Shown one piece after another: positions 37,044-48,400 of a stretch of 64,000 nucleotides of DNA (its first letter is position 1; every line of letters begins with the position of its first letter). The stretch is from the NCBI GenBank assembly GCA_013152535.1, contig JAADGE010000051.1, forward strand, positions 1 to 64,000, written 5' to 3'. The translations under genes and the position numbers were made by a program. Under the pieces are notes generated by a model. The model did no database searches. It was not told the DNA's origin and worked only from the letters and a program-made list of their open reading frames with translations. The DNA is from Chlorobiota bacterium. GTDB lineage: Bacteria; Bacteroidota; Bacteroidia; Bacteroidales; JAADGE01.

Positions 37044-40000
37044 ATGAAAAAGATATTATTATTAACTGTATTTTCATTTTCTTTACTTTTATTAACAGCA
37101 CAAACAAATCCGCTTTGGATGCGTTACTCTGCAATATCTCCTGACGGGCAAACAATTGCATTTTGTTATAAAGGTGATATTTATAAAGTTTCTGTTAACG
37201 GCGGAACTGCAAGTGCAGTAACTCAAAATGATGCTTATGATTTTAAACCGATTTGGTCGCCCGACAGTAAATCAATAGCCTTTGCATCAGACAGATATGG
37301 CGATTTTGACATCTATACAGTTTCGATTAACGGCGGTATTCCGAAACGTTTGACCTATTATTCCGGAAAAGAAATTCCGAGTTCGTTTACTCCCGACGGT
37401 TCAAAAATATTATTTAAAGCAACAATTACGGATCCTCCCGATAATGTAAGTTTTCCGAGGTCATACCTGAGTGAATTGTATGAAGTTTCTATAAACGGAG
37501 GTAAGATAACACAAATTTTATCAACACCTGCAGAAGAAGCAAAATATTCAAAAGATAAAACTAAAATCATTTATCAGGATGTTAAAGGTCCTGAAAATTA
37601 TTGGCGAAAGCATCATACATCTTCTATAACCAGAGATATATGGGTTTACGATGTAAAAACCGGAAAACATTCTAAACTGACAAGTTATAAAGGTGAAGAT
37701 CGATTACCGAGTTTTTCTTCTGACGGAAAATATGTTTATTACATAAGCGAACAATTTAATAATACATTTAATGTATGTAAATTTGAATATGCAAATCCGA
37801 AAAATATAACACAAATAACACATTTTGAAAAAAATCCGGTGCGATTTTTAACGGTTTCAAATAAAGATGATTTATGTTTTGGTTACGACGGAGAAATTTA
37901 TGTAATAAAAAAAGGACAGAAAGCTAAAAAACTTAACATCACTGTTTTTTCCGATATGAAAGAAAAACCGGAAGAATATACTGTTGCAACTTCAGGGGCA
38001 ACAGAATTTGAAGTTTCACCTGACGGCAAAGAAGTTGCTTTTATTGTTAGGGGTAATGTTTTTGTAAGCTCAACTGATTACGCTACCACCAAGCAAATTA
38101 CATATACTCCGGGGCAAGAGCGTTCGGTTAGTTTCAGCCCTGACGGAAGATCAATTTTATACGCTTCGGAACGCAATAACAGTTGGAATGTTTACCAAAC
38201 GAAAATTGTTAAAAAAGATGAAAATAATTTCATTTTTGCAACAGAATTAAAAGAAGAACCGCTTTTAACTTCAAAAAAAGAAGAATTTCAGCCGACATAT
38301 TCTCCCGACGGTAAAGAAGTAGCATTTCTTGAAGAACGCACCACTTTACGTGTTCTTAATTTGAAAACAAAAGCTGTTCGTACGGTTTTGAACGGAAACT
38401 ATAATTACTCCTATGCCGACGGTGACCAAGATTATCAATGGTCGCCCGACAGTAAATATTTTTTGGTAAGTTACTCTCCTAATACTTTATTTTCAAATGA
38501 TATCGGTTTGGTAAAAGCTGACGGAACCGGACAGCCGGAAAATTTAACCCAAAGCGGTTATTCCGACACTAATCCTAAATGGGTTTTGAAAGGCAAGGGA
38601 ATGATTTGGGAATCAGACAGAAACGGATATCGAAGTCATGGAAGTTGGGGTTCTTATCGTGATGTATATGCTATGTTTTTTACCCAAGATGCTTACGATA
38701 AATTTCGATTATCGGAAGAAGAGTATAAATTTATGAAAGAAAAAAATAAGAAGAAAGATGATGTGAAAGATTCCGAAAAAAAGAAATCGAAAAAGAAAAA
38801 AGGCAGTGAAACAAAAAAAGATACAAAAAAAACGCTTACTCCGGTAAACATTGAAAAAAACGGTTTGGAAGATCGAATTGCCCGTTTAACCATTAACTCT
38901 TCGTCAATTTCGGATATGGTTTTATCTCCGGACGGAAATAAATTATATTATCTGACACGCTTTGAAAAAGGTTTTGATTTATGGGTAAATGATTTGCGTA
39001 AACATCAAACAAAATTAGCGGTAAAACTTTCCGGTTACGGAGGTAATTTGCAAATTGATAAAGACGGGAAAAATTTATTTCTGTTTTCAGGAGGCAGAAT
39101 GATGAAGATTAAAACTTCTGATTTTTCTAAAAAACCGATTTCGTTTAAAGCAGAATATTATTTAAATAAAAGTGCCGAACGTGCCTATATGTTTGAACAC
39201 GTATGGCGAGAAGCATATAAAAAGTTTTATAAAAAAGATATGCAGGGTGTTGACTGGGCATATTACAAAACAGTTTATAAGAAATTTTTACCCTACATAA
39301 ATAACAATTACGATTTTGCAGAAATGTTAAGCGAAATGCTTGGCGAATTAGATGCTTCGCATACCGGCAGCGGTTATAGACACAATGATAAAACAGGAGA
39401 TAAAACAGCTTCGCTCGGAATTATTTATGACATAAACTATACAGGGCAAGGCATTAAAATTCAGGAAGTTATCGATAAAAGTCCGATACTGAGAACTAAG
39501 CATAAAATTAAACCCGGATTTATAATCGAAGAAATAGATAATCACCGGATTAAAGATAATCAAAGCTATTTTAAACTGTTAAATCACAAAGCAGGAAAAG
39601 ATGTTTTATTGAAAATAAAAGATGTTAAAAATAATAAAACTTATATTGAAAGAGTTCAGGCAATTTCTTTGCGTAAAGAAACTGATTTGCTTTATGAGCG
39701 TTGGGTAAAAAATCGCAGAGCCGAAGTTGACAAGCTCTCGGGCGGTCGATTGGGTTATGTGCACGTAAGAGGTATGGACAGCAGAAGTTTCAGAAAAGTA
39801 TATTCGGATTTACTCGGAAAAGAATTCCATAAAGAAGCCATTATTATTGATACCAGATATAATCACGGGGGATGGCTGCACGATGATTTGGCAACACTTT
39901 TAAGCGGAAAAAAATACATTACTTTCAGTCCGCGAGGACATAAATTCGGATACGACCCTTTGGGAAAATGGATAAAACCGTCAATTTTACTTATGTCCGA

Positions 40001-40307
40001 AGGCAACTATTCTGACGGTTACGGATTTCCTTATGTTTATACGGTACTAAAAATAGGTAAATCTGTCGGTATGCCTGTCCCCGGAACTATGACTGCCGTT
40101 TGGTGGGAAACTTTACAGGACAAAAGTTTGTATTTCGGCATTCCTGAAGTAGGGTCTATTGATATGACCGGTGATTTTTTGGAGAATAAGCAGTTAGAAC
40201 CTGATTATAAAGTGCGTAACGATTATGATATTATGATAAAGGACAGAGATCAGCAACTGGAAAAGGCAGTTGAAGTGATGCTGAAAGATTTAGACAGTAA
40301 AAAATAG
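37044..40307 (+). CDS. Tricorn-like S41 protease with N-terminal beta-propeller
   Basis: WSPDSKSIAFASDRYG-type repeats, PDZ region, RLGYVHVRGMDSRSF...IIDTRYNHGGWLHD...NYSDGYGFPY. Confidence 0.88.
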   Translation: MKKILLLTVFSFSLLLLTAQTNPLWMRYSAISPDGQTIAFCYKGDIYKVSVNGGTASAVTQNDAYDFKPIWSPDSKSIAFASDRYGDFDIYTVSINGGIPKRLTYYSGKEIPSSFTPDGSKILFKATITDPPDNVSFPRSYLSELYEVSINGGKITQILSTPAEEAKYSKDKTKIIYQDVKGPENYWRKHHTSSITRDIWVYDVKTGKHSKLTSYKGEDRLPSFSSDGKYVYYISEQFNNTFNVCKFEYANPKNITQITHFEKNPVRFLTVSNKDDLCFGYDGEIYVIKKGQKAKKLNITVFSDMKEKPEEYTVATSGATEFEVSPDGKEVAFIVRGNVFVSSTDYATTKQITYTPGQERSVSFSPDGRSILYASERNNSWNVYQTKIVKKDENNFIFATELKEEPLLTSKKEEFQPTYSPDGKEVAFLEERTTLRVLNLKTKAVRTVLNGNYNYSYADGDQDYQWSPDSKYFLVSYSPNTLFSNDIGLVKADGTGQPENLTQSGYSDTNPKWVLKGKGMIWESDRNGYRSHGSWGSYRDVYAMFFTQDAYDKFRLSEEEYKFMKEKNKKKDDVKDSEKKKSKKKKGSETKKDTKKTLTPVNIEKNGLEDRIARLTINSSSISDMVLSPDGNKLYYLTRFEKGFDLWVNDLRKHQTKLAVKLSGYGGNLQIDKDGKNLFLFSGGRMMKIKTSDFSKKPISFKAEYYLNKSAERAYMFEHVWREAYKKFYKKDMQGVDWAYYKTVYKKFLPYINNNYDFAEMLSEMLGELDASHTGSGYRHNDKTGDKTASLGIIYDINYTGQGIKIQEVIDKSPILRTKHKIKPGFIIEEIDNHRIKDNQSYFKLLNHKAGKDVLLKIKDVKNNKTYIERVQAISLRKETDLLYERWVKNRRAEVDKLSGGRLGYVHVRGMDSRSFRKVYSDLLGKEFHKEAIIIDTRYNHGGWLHDDLATLLSGKKYITFSPRGHKFGYDPLGKWIKPSILLMSEGNYSDGYGFPYVYTVLKIGKSVGMPVPGTMTAVWWETLQDKSLYFGIPEVGSIDMTGDFLENKQLEPDYKVRNDYDIMIKDRDQQLEKAVEVMLKDLDSKK

Positions 40308-40327
40308 CAGAAGACCTGCAAAATCAG

Positions 40328-40356
40328 ACCTGCCAAGTTTTTAAAACTTGGCAGGT
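40328..40356. repeat. Perfect palindrome between convergent genes (terminator and/or REP-like element)
   Basis: ACCTGCCAAGTTTT-T-AAAACTTGGCAGGT; shares the CCAAGT/ACTTGG core with the palindrome at 8660-8690. Confidence 0.8.
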
Positions 40357-40361
40357 ATTTT

Positions 40362-41840
40362 TTATTCGTCTTCCGAGAATTTGGACGGTAACGATTTTTG
40401 AGCTTTTGCTCCGAGTTCTTTTAATTTTTTTACCTGACCGATAATATTCCCTCTTCCTTCCGTTAATTGATTAAAAGCAGAGTCGTAACTTTTTTGAGTA
40501 CGTTTAATGTTACTGCCGATATCTTCGAGATTTTCTATAAAAGACACAAATTTATCGTGTAAAAGTCCGCCGCGTTCGGCAATTTCCAACGCATTTTTAT
40601 TCTGCTTATTGCGTTTCCATAAGTCAGCAACCAGTTTAAGAGCAGCAATAAGGTTTGTCGGACTTATCAACAACACTTTTTTGTTATAGGCATAATTCCA
40701 AAGCTCCGGTTCTTGCTTCATAGCAGATAAATAAGCCGGTTCTACGGGAACGAACATCATTACAAAATCCAGAGAATCCGTATAAGAATCGTAGCTTTTT
40801 GCACTCAATTCGTCAATATGGCTTTTTACGGAACGGATATGAGCCTTTAAAAATGTTTGCATATCATTTTCGTTCTCGGCAGAAATATATCGTTCATAAG
40901 CTGTTAAACTTACTTTGGAATCAATAATAACCGTTCTGCCGTCCGGGTATTTCAACATTACATCGGGCTGCAATTTTTTACCTTCGGGAGTTTTTATTGT
41001 TCTGCCGGATTCGTCGCGTAAAAATTCCTGAACAAAAAATTCTCTTCCTTTTTCTAATCCGGATTTTTGCAAAATGTTTTCAAGAATCATTTCGCCCCAG
41101 TCGCCTTGTGTTTTTGAAGAACCTTTCAGAGCTTTTGTAAGATTATTGGCTTCTTCGCTGATTTTGTTATTTAATTCAACAAGCTCTTTAATTTTTTCTT
41201 CGAGTGAAAAACGTTGTTTAGATTCTTTATCGTAAGTTTCTTCAACGCGTTTTTTAAATTCTTTGATATTTTCTCCGAGCGGGTCTAAAAGAGTTCTTAA
41301 ATTGTCTCTGTTTTGTTCTGTAAACTTCTTGCTTTTCTCCTCTAATATACTATTTGCCAGAACCTTAAACTCATTACTGAATTTTTTACCGATATCTTCG
41401 AGTTCGGCTTTTTGAGTTTCCAGTTTTTCATTCAGATATTTGTTTTTTTCTTCAAGACTATTTTTTTCGGTTGAAAATTGATTTATTTTTTTATTTAAGA
41501 ACTCTATATTTTCAGACAACTCTCTGATTTCATTTTTTAATTCTTCCGTTTCACGTTCTCTGTTTTGCAAATTGGTTCGGAACGAAGCTGTTTTTTGTTT
41601 GAGTTCACTTATTTCGTTATTTAAAAAATCTGTTTGTGTTTTTTCTTCTTTTAAAAAATTTTCGGTTTTTTGCAGAAGTTCGCCGGATGTTAACAATTTA
41701 TAATCGGAAATTTCTTTTTCTTTTTTCAGATTTTCAAATTTTGATTTAGATACCGTCGTATTTTTCAAAAAAAATCGAAACAGAAAAAATCCGGCTGTTA
41801 TTCCGAGAATGAGGGTTATTACAGGTAAAACAGTTTCCAT
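40362..41840 (-). CDS. rmuC: DNA recombination protein RmuC
   Basis: Coiled coil followed by SSKTQGDWGEMILENILQKSGLEKGREF...RTIKTPEGKKLQPDVMLKYPDGRTVIIDSKVSL. Start likely METVLPV, since the first 12 codons of the ORF-track model lie in an upstream hairpin. Confidence 0.92.
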   Translation of the reverse strand: METVLPVITLILGITAGFFLFRFFLKNTTVSKSKFENLKKEKEISDYKLLTSGELLQKTENFLKEEKTQTDFLNNEISELKQKTASFRTNLQNRERETEELKNEIRELSENIEFLNKKINQFSTEKNSLEEKNKYLNEKLETQKAELEDIGKKFSNEFKVLANSILEEKSKKFTEQNRDNLRTLLDPLGENIKEFKKRVEETYDKESKQRFSLEEKIKELVELNNKISEEANNLTKALKGSSKTQGDWGEMILENILQKSGLEKGREFFVQEFLRDESGRTIKTPEGKKLQPDVMLKYPDGRTVIIDSKVSLTAYERYISAENENDMQTFLKAHIRSVKSHIDELSAKSYDSYTDSLDFVMMFVPVEPAYLSAMKQEPELWNYAYNKKVLLISPTNLIAALKLVADLWKRNKQNKNALEIAERGGLLHDKFVSFIENLEDIGSNIKRTQKSYDSAFNQLTEGRGNIIGQVKKLKELGAKAQKSLPSKFSEDE

Positions 41841-41856
41841 AATGTCTATATAAAAT

Positions 41857-41881
41857 AAGGATTGCCTTAATGACAATCCTT
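41857..41881 (-). terminator. Hairpin between gcvH and rmuC
   Basis: AAGGATTG-N9-CAATCCTT. Confidence 0.45.
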
Positions 41882-41979
41882 TAAAATTTTAGTATTTTTT
41901 CGATTTTACCGGATTAAAATAAAAGAATTTTATTCAACTCTAAATCAATTAATACGTAAATCTTAATATTTAAATTATT

Positions 41980-42360
41980 TTAAGAATTAATCATTGAAGC
42001 ATATTCGGAATCTGATAATAAACTGTCGGCTTCCGAGGCATCTTTAAGTTTAATTTTAATAATCCAACCTTCACCGTAAGGGTCAGAATTAATTAATTCC
42101 GGAGTATCTTCCAACTTTTGATTAAATTCCGAAACTTCACCGTTTACAGGCATAAACATATCAGAAACGGTTTTTACGGCTTCAATAGTTCCGAAAGTTT
42201 CTCCTTGTGCAATTTCATCGCCTACGGTTTCAACTTCAACAAAAACAATGTCTCCGAGTTCTCCTTGTGCAAAATCCGTAATACCCACAAACGCTTCATT
42301 CCCTTCAATTCGTAACCATTCGTGGTTTTTTGTATATTTTAAATCTTTAGGTATATTCAT
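41980..42360 (-). CDS. gcvH: Glycine cleavage system H protein
   Basis: [35 protein letters not shown]...[24 protein letters not shown]...[11 protein letters not shown]. Confidence 0.96.
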   Translation of the reverse strand: MNIPKDLKYTKNHEWLRIEGNEAFVGITDFAQGELGDIVFVEVETVGDEIAQGETFGTIEAVKTVSDMFMPVNGEVSEFNQKLEDTPELINSDPYGEGWIIKIKLKDASEADSLLSDSEYASMINS

Positions 42361-42490
42361 AATTTCCTCTGTTTAAGATTTTTATAGATTTACTTGAGTA
42401 TTTAATTGTTTTTCAAAATTAGAAAATCAATTTTAATAAAAAAAATAATACTGCAATTATTAAGTGTTAAAAATGATGTTTAAAAATAGC

Positions 42491-45400
42491 TTAAATATTT
42501 GCCAAATTAAATCGTAAGCTGAAACCGACATGTGTATTAGAAGTTTTAAAAGCTGTTGAAACTCTCGGTGTATTAACAATTCGGTCATAAAATAAACGTA
42601 GGGTAACTTTATCTAAATTATAATCTATACTCACTTTTACCGCCAGATTTTTTTGTCCTGCAGAAAGTTGATTATCGGCTTCTTTTATCCTTCGTATAAC
42701 CGCAAAATTATCGCTGTAAGTAAAATCAAATCTGAAATTCAAATCACTTTTAAATAATTTTTGATTGCCTTGTATCATCATCGGAATTTCAAGATCAGGA
42801 ACTTTATAACCTAAACCGATTACATATTCTTTACGTATGAGTTCTGTTATGGTGTTATTGCTGAAACTTAAAGTTAACATTCTGGATTGTTTGTATTCCA
42901 GTTTTGTTGACATATCATTACGCCACTGCATATCAATTCCTGCTAAAGGCGTAAATTTCTCATCAAGCGTAACAGCATCAGCAAGTAATTCGGTAACATA
43001 ATAAGTGCTTGTAAGTTGGTCTTGTATATCGGTAAATCCTGTTTCTTTGTAATTTTCAAATGCAGAATTTGATTGAAAAGAAGAAATAGAATAGCTTGAT
43101 CTGTATCCGTGATTTATAGTTATTCGTTTAAAATATTTTTTAATACCGTCGTAGTAGGTTAATCCGTCGTACTTCAAACGCCAATTCGGAAAAGGAATTA
43201 CTCTGAACAATTTCATTCCTATTGAATTTACATCTTGTCCGGAATATGCCGCTAAAAATGCAGGCAGCATCACATCCTGAGAAGTCGGGTTATATCCGTA
43301 AGGGAATTTATTTACATAATCAGCAAGCGAATCGGGATTATTTAATTGATTTCGATTATACGGAATGTCGGCATTTTGTCGATTATCGGCTAAGCGATTT
43401 GCTGTTATCTCTCTGTTTGCCAGAAATTGGTCGTAAACATCGGATTGGTATGTTGTGTCATTAATTTTGTCAAATGCTGTTTTTATACTTAAGAAACTCA
43501 TTGAAAACGAACCTTCATAAGATTGATTTTGAGCATGTAATTTTCCGAAATTATCAGAAACCCAAAATTCTTGATTTTGATGACTTTTTCTGCGTTCGGC
43601 TGTTACATCAATTCGTAATCCTTTTATTGGTTTTAAAGTGGCTCTGAAGTTATAAGTTATATCTCCGTTTTGAATCAGCGGAGTATTGAGTAAAGTATCT
43701 CCGGATAACCAATGATTTGCAGCAGCAGTTTCTGCAAAATGAGTGTCGGGAACTCCGGTTATAAATTTCCAACCGGGTGCATTAGTGTTCAAATTATTTA
43801 TACTGAATTTTTCAAAACCCATATAATTTGATTTTCTCATATATCCGGGCACAACTGTTCCGTTATTTTGTGAATATGTGAGGGAAACATTCCTGACAGA
43901 CATTAATGCATACAGTGTATAATCAGAAATAACATTGAAAATATTTTCTTTAACTTCTCTTTTTCCCGTAACTTCTATTCTTGTTTTCTTTGCTGATTTT
44001 TCAGCATAAAATTTTACTTTGTTTTCATTCACAATTACTGTTCGTCCTTTTATTTCATTTCCTTTGCTGTCGGTAACTTTCAGTTTAACATTTTCAGTTT
44101 TAAGATTATGCGTTATGCTTCGAGGTTTGTTCTTTTTTAGAGTTACGCCTTCTTTTGTGAATTTAACATTTTTAAATTTCTTTTTTGCTTTCTTTTTTCT
44201 GCCTTTAAATTTGTTATCGACATTTTTTAAAAATTTCACTTTTCGGTACAAACGCTCAAAATTTGCTTGCGAAGTTAATTGTATCCGTTGATTATTTCTG
44301 ATAGTGTTACCTAGATTTATCGCGGTATCGGCAGTACGCGGACCTATAGTCCAATAATAATCAGCATCATAGCGTGCATTTGCATTTATCCAATCGAGCA
44401 AAGGCAGTTGGTTTACCGGAATGTTCCAAGTTCCGCTTAATTTTTGATGAAAATCGGTAGTTCTTCCGAAATTTTGTATGCTGTCAAGTACGCTGTTCTT
44501 ATAATCATTCCATTTTTGCTCATCTGTTTTATCAATTTTTCCTTCAGGTTCGCCTATCCATGCAACATTATTAGCACTGTATGTAAATTTAAGATTTCGT
44601 GATAAATTATATCTTAAATCATAATTTCTGTTCCATATAAATTGTTTGTCATAGGTTTCATCTAACATAACATTGGGATTTTCAATGTTCCGAAGCAAAA
44701 CTTCATTATATGATTTTCTCATATCCGTTCTGAAAGCAATCATGGACGGCATGTAATAGAAATTGAAATCTTTAATAATTCTGAATGCTTTTTTTCTGAA
44801 TAGTTTAATTTTTGAGAAGGGTTTAATATTTTTAGGCGTAATGTTATAATTATATGTAATGGCTCCCGTATGAATTTTTAAAAGATTGTGATCGGTGTTT
44901 ATATTTCTCGAAAGAAGTTCATTATATCCATAGCTTGCAGTCCAGTTAGACAAAGCCCAAATAGGAGTAATTTTTCTGCCTCTTGAACTGTTTCTTGCTT
45001 TGGGTTTCTTAGTTTCTCCTTTCAGAATATTTTTCTTTTTTCTTTTTTTCTTTTCGGAATTACCTGAAATACGGATATTTGTGATATTTATAGATTTTCG
45101 TTTAATATAATCCTGACTTATTTTAAGATAGTCAATACGTTCCTTTTGCGACATGTTTCTTAAGGTTGCCGTCATTTTAATATCGGGATTTAAAGGATCG
45201 TATTCGGGATTGTTTTTTGTTTCGGAATAACCGAAATATAAGGGAACACGAATTCCGTATTTTTTAGGAAAAAATTTACCGAGTTCGGTACTTACAGAAA
45301 AATCGTAATTAAAATTGGTTGATTGTTGTCTTTGATCTACCGATTGTTCCAGTCCTCCGAAACCCGGAGTGCTGTATTCTGTTGCGAGTGCAAGTGTAGA

Positions 45401-48400
45401 GAAATCGGCAAGATTTGCCTGCAGGCGTCCGCGTGTTGCCCATCCTCCGTGTTCATTGAAGCCTGCAAGTCGCAGTTCATTCATCCAAACATCAATAGAT
45501 TTCGGTAAGCCGTCGTCAGACAGAATATTGTTTTCTTTTTTTCGGTTTCTGATACCGATCATTATTGTTCGAATATTACTTAAATTCGGTGTTCCCGTAA
45601 TACTTATTCTTCTGCCGCTTTCATCAATATATTCGGAATATTCGGAAGTTAAATTAATATCAGCACCTTCTCTTATTTTTTTGTTTCTCTCTTGTTTTAA
45701 TGCTTGGAACACGTCAAAATCAACATCCAGCATATTTTCAGGACGCCAAACAAGTTCTCTGTCAGGGTCGTTTTTATCTTTACTTGTACTGTAATATCCC
45801 GGTTTTGTTAATTTTAAAGGTATTTCATATTCGTAATAATTTTCTTTATAATCAGATCCTAACCGGATGAAAGCACATAAATCATCGTCATTTAATACAT
45901 CGCCTTCAATAGCTTCGGCATGAATAAACATTTGCAGTTTTTTGTATTGCCTTACGTCTAAATCTACATTTTTGTATGCAGCCCTTGCATCACCGTCACT
46001 TAAATTAATAACTTTTAAAGAAATTGATTGTTCATTAAGTTGTTGAAGATAGGGATTTCCGGGCGATATTTCGCGTGTAACACCGGGCGGCAAAACATAA
46101 TTTACAGGTTTTCTTGATGAATTTTCTTCAACATTTACCGTGTTGACATCAAATTGAGCATCTGTATATTCGGGAGTTCCGGAACCTTCCGTTCCTTCCA
46201 ATAATGATAAACGGTATTTTCTCCAATCGCCTCTTACTAAATCCATTTCCGCAAAACGCAAAACAATGTCTTTTTGCCAATCTTTCATAAATAAACGAAT
46301 AAAACGAACGGATTTAAAATCTTCGATATTCCCTATTTTTTTTTGATAATCGGCTAAGGGTATTTTAAAATGATACCATTTTACGGTTTCTTCGTTCTTA
46401 TTTCTTAATTTAACATTTGCTTCCCTTATATCGGTAATGTAATTCTCTCCTATTTGCATATCATTAGGAGCAATATGCACTTTGTACTGGAAATATGCTT
46501 CGTTTTCTGTAAGAGTATAATCTCTGTTTATATCTTCCATATCAGGACGTAATTCGGATGCAGTGGCTATATTTCCGGTAGAATATGAATTCCCTTCCTG
46601 GTTGTTATATTTTTTATATCTGTCGAGAATACCGGTTTTATTTTCATCATAAGAAGGATCTTTGAAAAATAAATAATCGTCATCCGACGGATCTGCCGTT
46701 GCTTTTTGATATGCAACGGATCCTGTTCCGTATGCAGCAGCAATACTTTGTAAATAATCGGAAAAGAATGTTCTTTCATTTTTATCTGATAAGCCGTCTA
46801 AACCGACATCCTGAAATTCTCTTGCATTTGCAGGCTGGGTAGCAAATGCTTCCGTTATTCTGGGTAATACCGGAACTCTCCCCCAAGCAGTTGTATCAAC
46901 ATTTACAACATTGGCAGTAGGCGGTAATCCATTTTCAAATGCTTGACGTGAATCTCTTAAAATATCTTCTGAAATATTGCCGAGATTGAAATAGATGTCT
47001 CCGCCGTTTTGGTTTTGGTTATTAATAAACGGATCGAGCATCCAAAATTCGATAAACTCAATATTGGCTTCTTCAAAATCATTTGTTGTTAATGCCTGAC
47101 TGATGCCTGCCCAACGACTTCCGGGGTCGTTCAGGTTTCCGTTTTCACTAATTCCCGCGGAAATTCCGGGTATTCCGGCGGGTGTGTCAAAATTATACGG
47201 CCCTTTTTCGTTCGGGTAATATCCTAAATTCAAAACGTAAAGAAATTGAGGAATATCATTTTCGGGGTCTCTGTCAGGAAAAATTTCTTGTTCCGGAATT
47301 TCTCTTATTCGATTGTCGGAAAGGTCATCAACGGTTAAATAACTTAGAGATCCGGAACCTGTTAAAAAATCACGACTGACATTATACCAAGCTAATTTTG
47401 CTCTGTTGTAACCATAGGATAAGGCATTTATTGAGTCTGCTTCCGGAAATAAATCGGGTTGCCCTTGCGGTGTACTTGAGATTTTCCAGCGAGAAGGTGA
47501 TTTTAAATCGATGGTAACTTTTGCTCCTTCAAAATCATCAATATTTGCATATCCTTGATCTCCGAGAATTTTAGGGTGACCGGGAATTAATTGTGCAAAT
47601 TCTCCGGAGAAATCTATGTGTGAGGGTGTTTTTGTTTTTACAAAAGGGATAAATTTATCGACAAATTTTGTTAAAAAAGGAACTTCCTGATTAAAGTTTA
47701 CATCAGTTCCCCAAATGGTATTTGAAACAGGGATATCTCCTATATTAACTTTGGTTGTGAGAGGCTTTTGATGCAGATGCATAAGTGTTGCTCCGATGTT
47801 AAAATTATCTGATATTCGGTAATCTAAATGTGTCCCGATCATTGATTTTGTTCCCACTTCAAACATAGAATTGCTTTCGAGTGAAATTTTTATCGGTGTT
47901 CCGGATTCAAGTAAGCTTTGATTGATAATTGTTACTCTTCCGAGATTGTAATCAACCGTATAATCTTTATTTTCGCTAAGAATGGCACCCCCGGCGGTTA
48001 CCGTAACAGAACCTTCAGGAATATTCATTGCATTTAAATTAATTTCCGAACCGCCTGCCGAGCGATATTCTCCTTTTAAAAAGAACTTATTTTTTTCCGC
48101 ATTTTGTCTTGCCTGACTTTGTGTTTCATCGTATAATTCAGTGAAAGCATATTGTTCTGCAATTCTGTTAATTTCAGGATTGGTGCTGCCTCCGGTAATT
48201 TTTTCTTTCAGATACGAACCGAAAGGTTCTGTAACAGGGAAAAATATTTTTCCGTTAGAAGCATTAATTGTGATTTTATCAATAAAATCAAAATAACCGT
48301 CTGCTCCGGGTTCGTTATTTTTATTTAAGTTATCCAAACCCATTACTTTCAGTAAAGTTTGTCCTTGGATTTCTCCGGCAGGTAAATAATTTATTGAAGA

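Noticed and set aside
37044-40307. Lys-rich tract (KKKDDVKDSEKKKSKKKKGSETKKDTKK) in the tricorn-like protease as a separate element
   Set aside because: In-frame low-complexity linker between propeller and protease regions.
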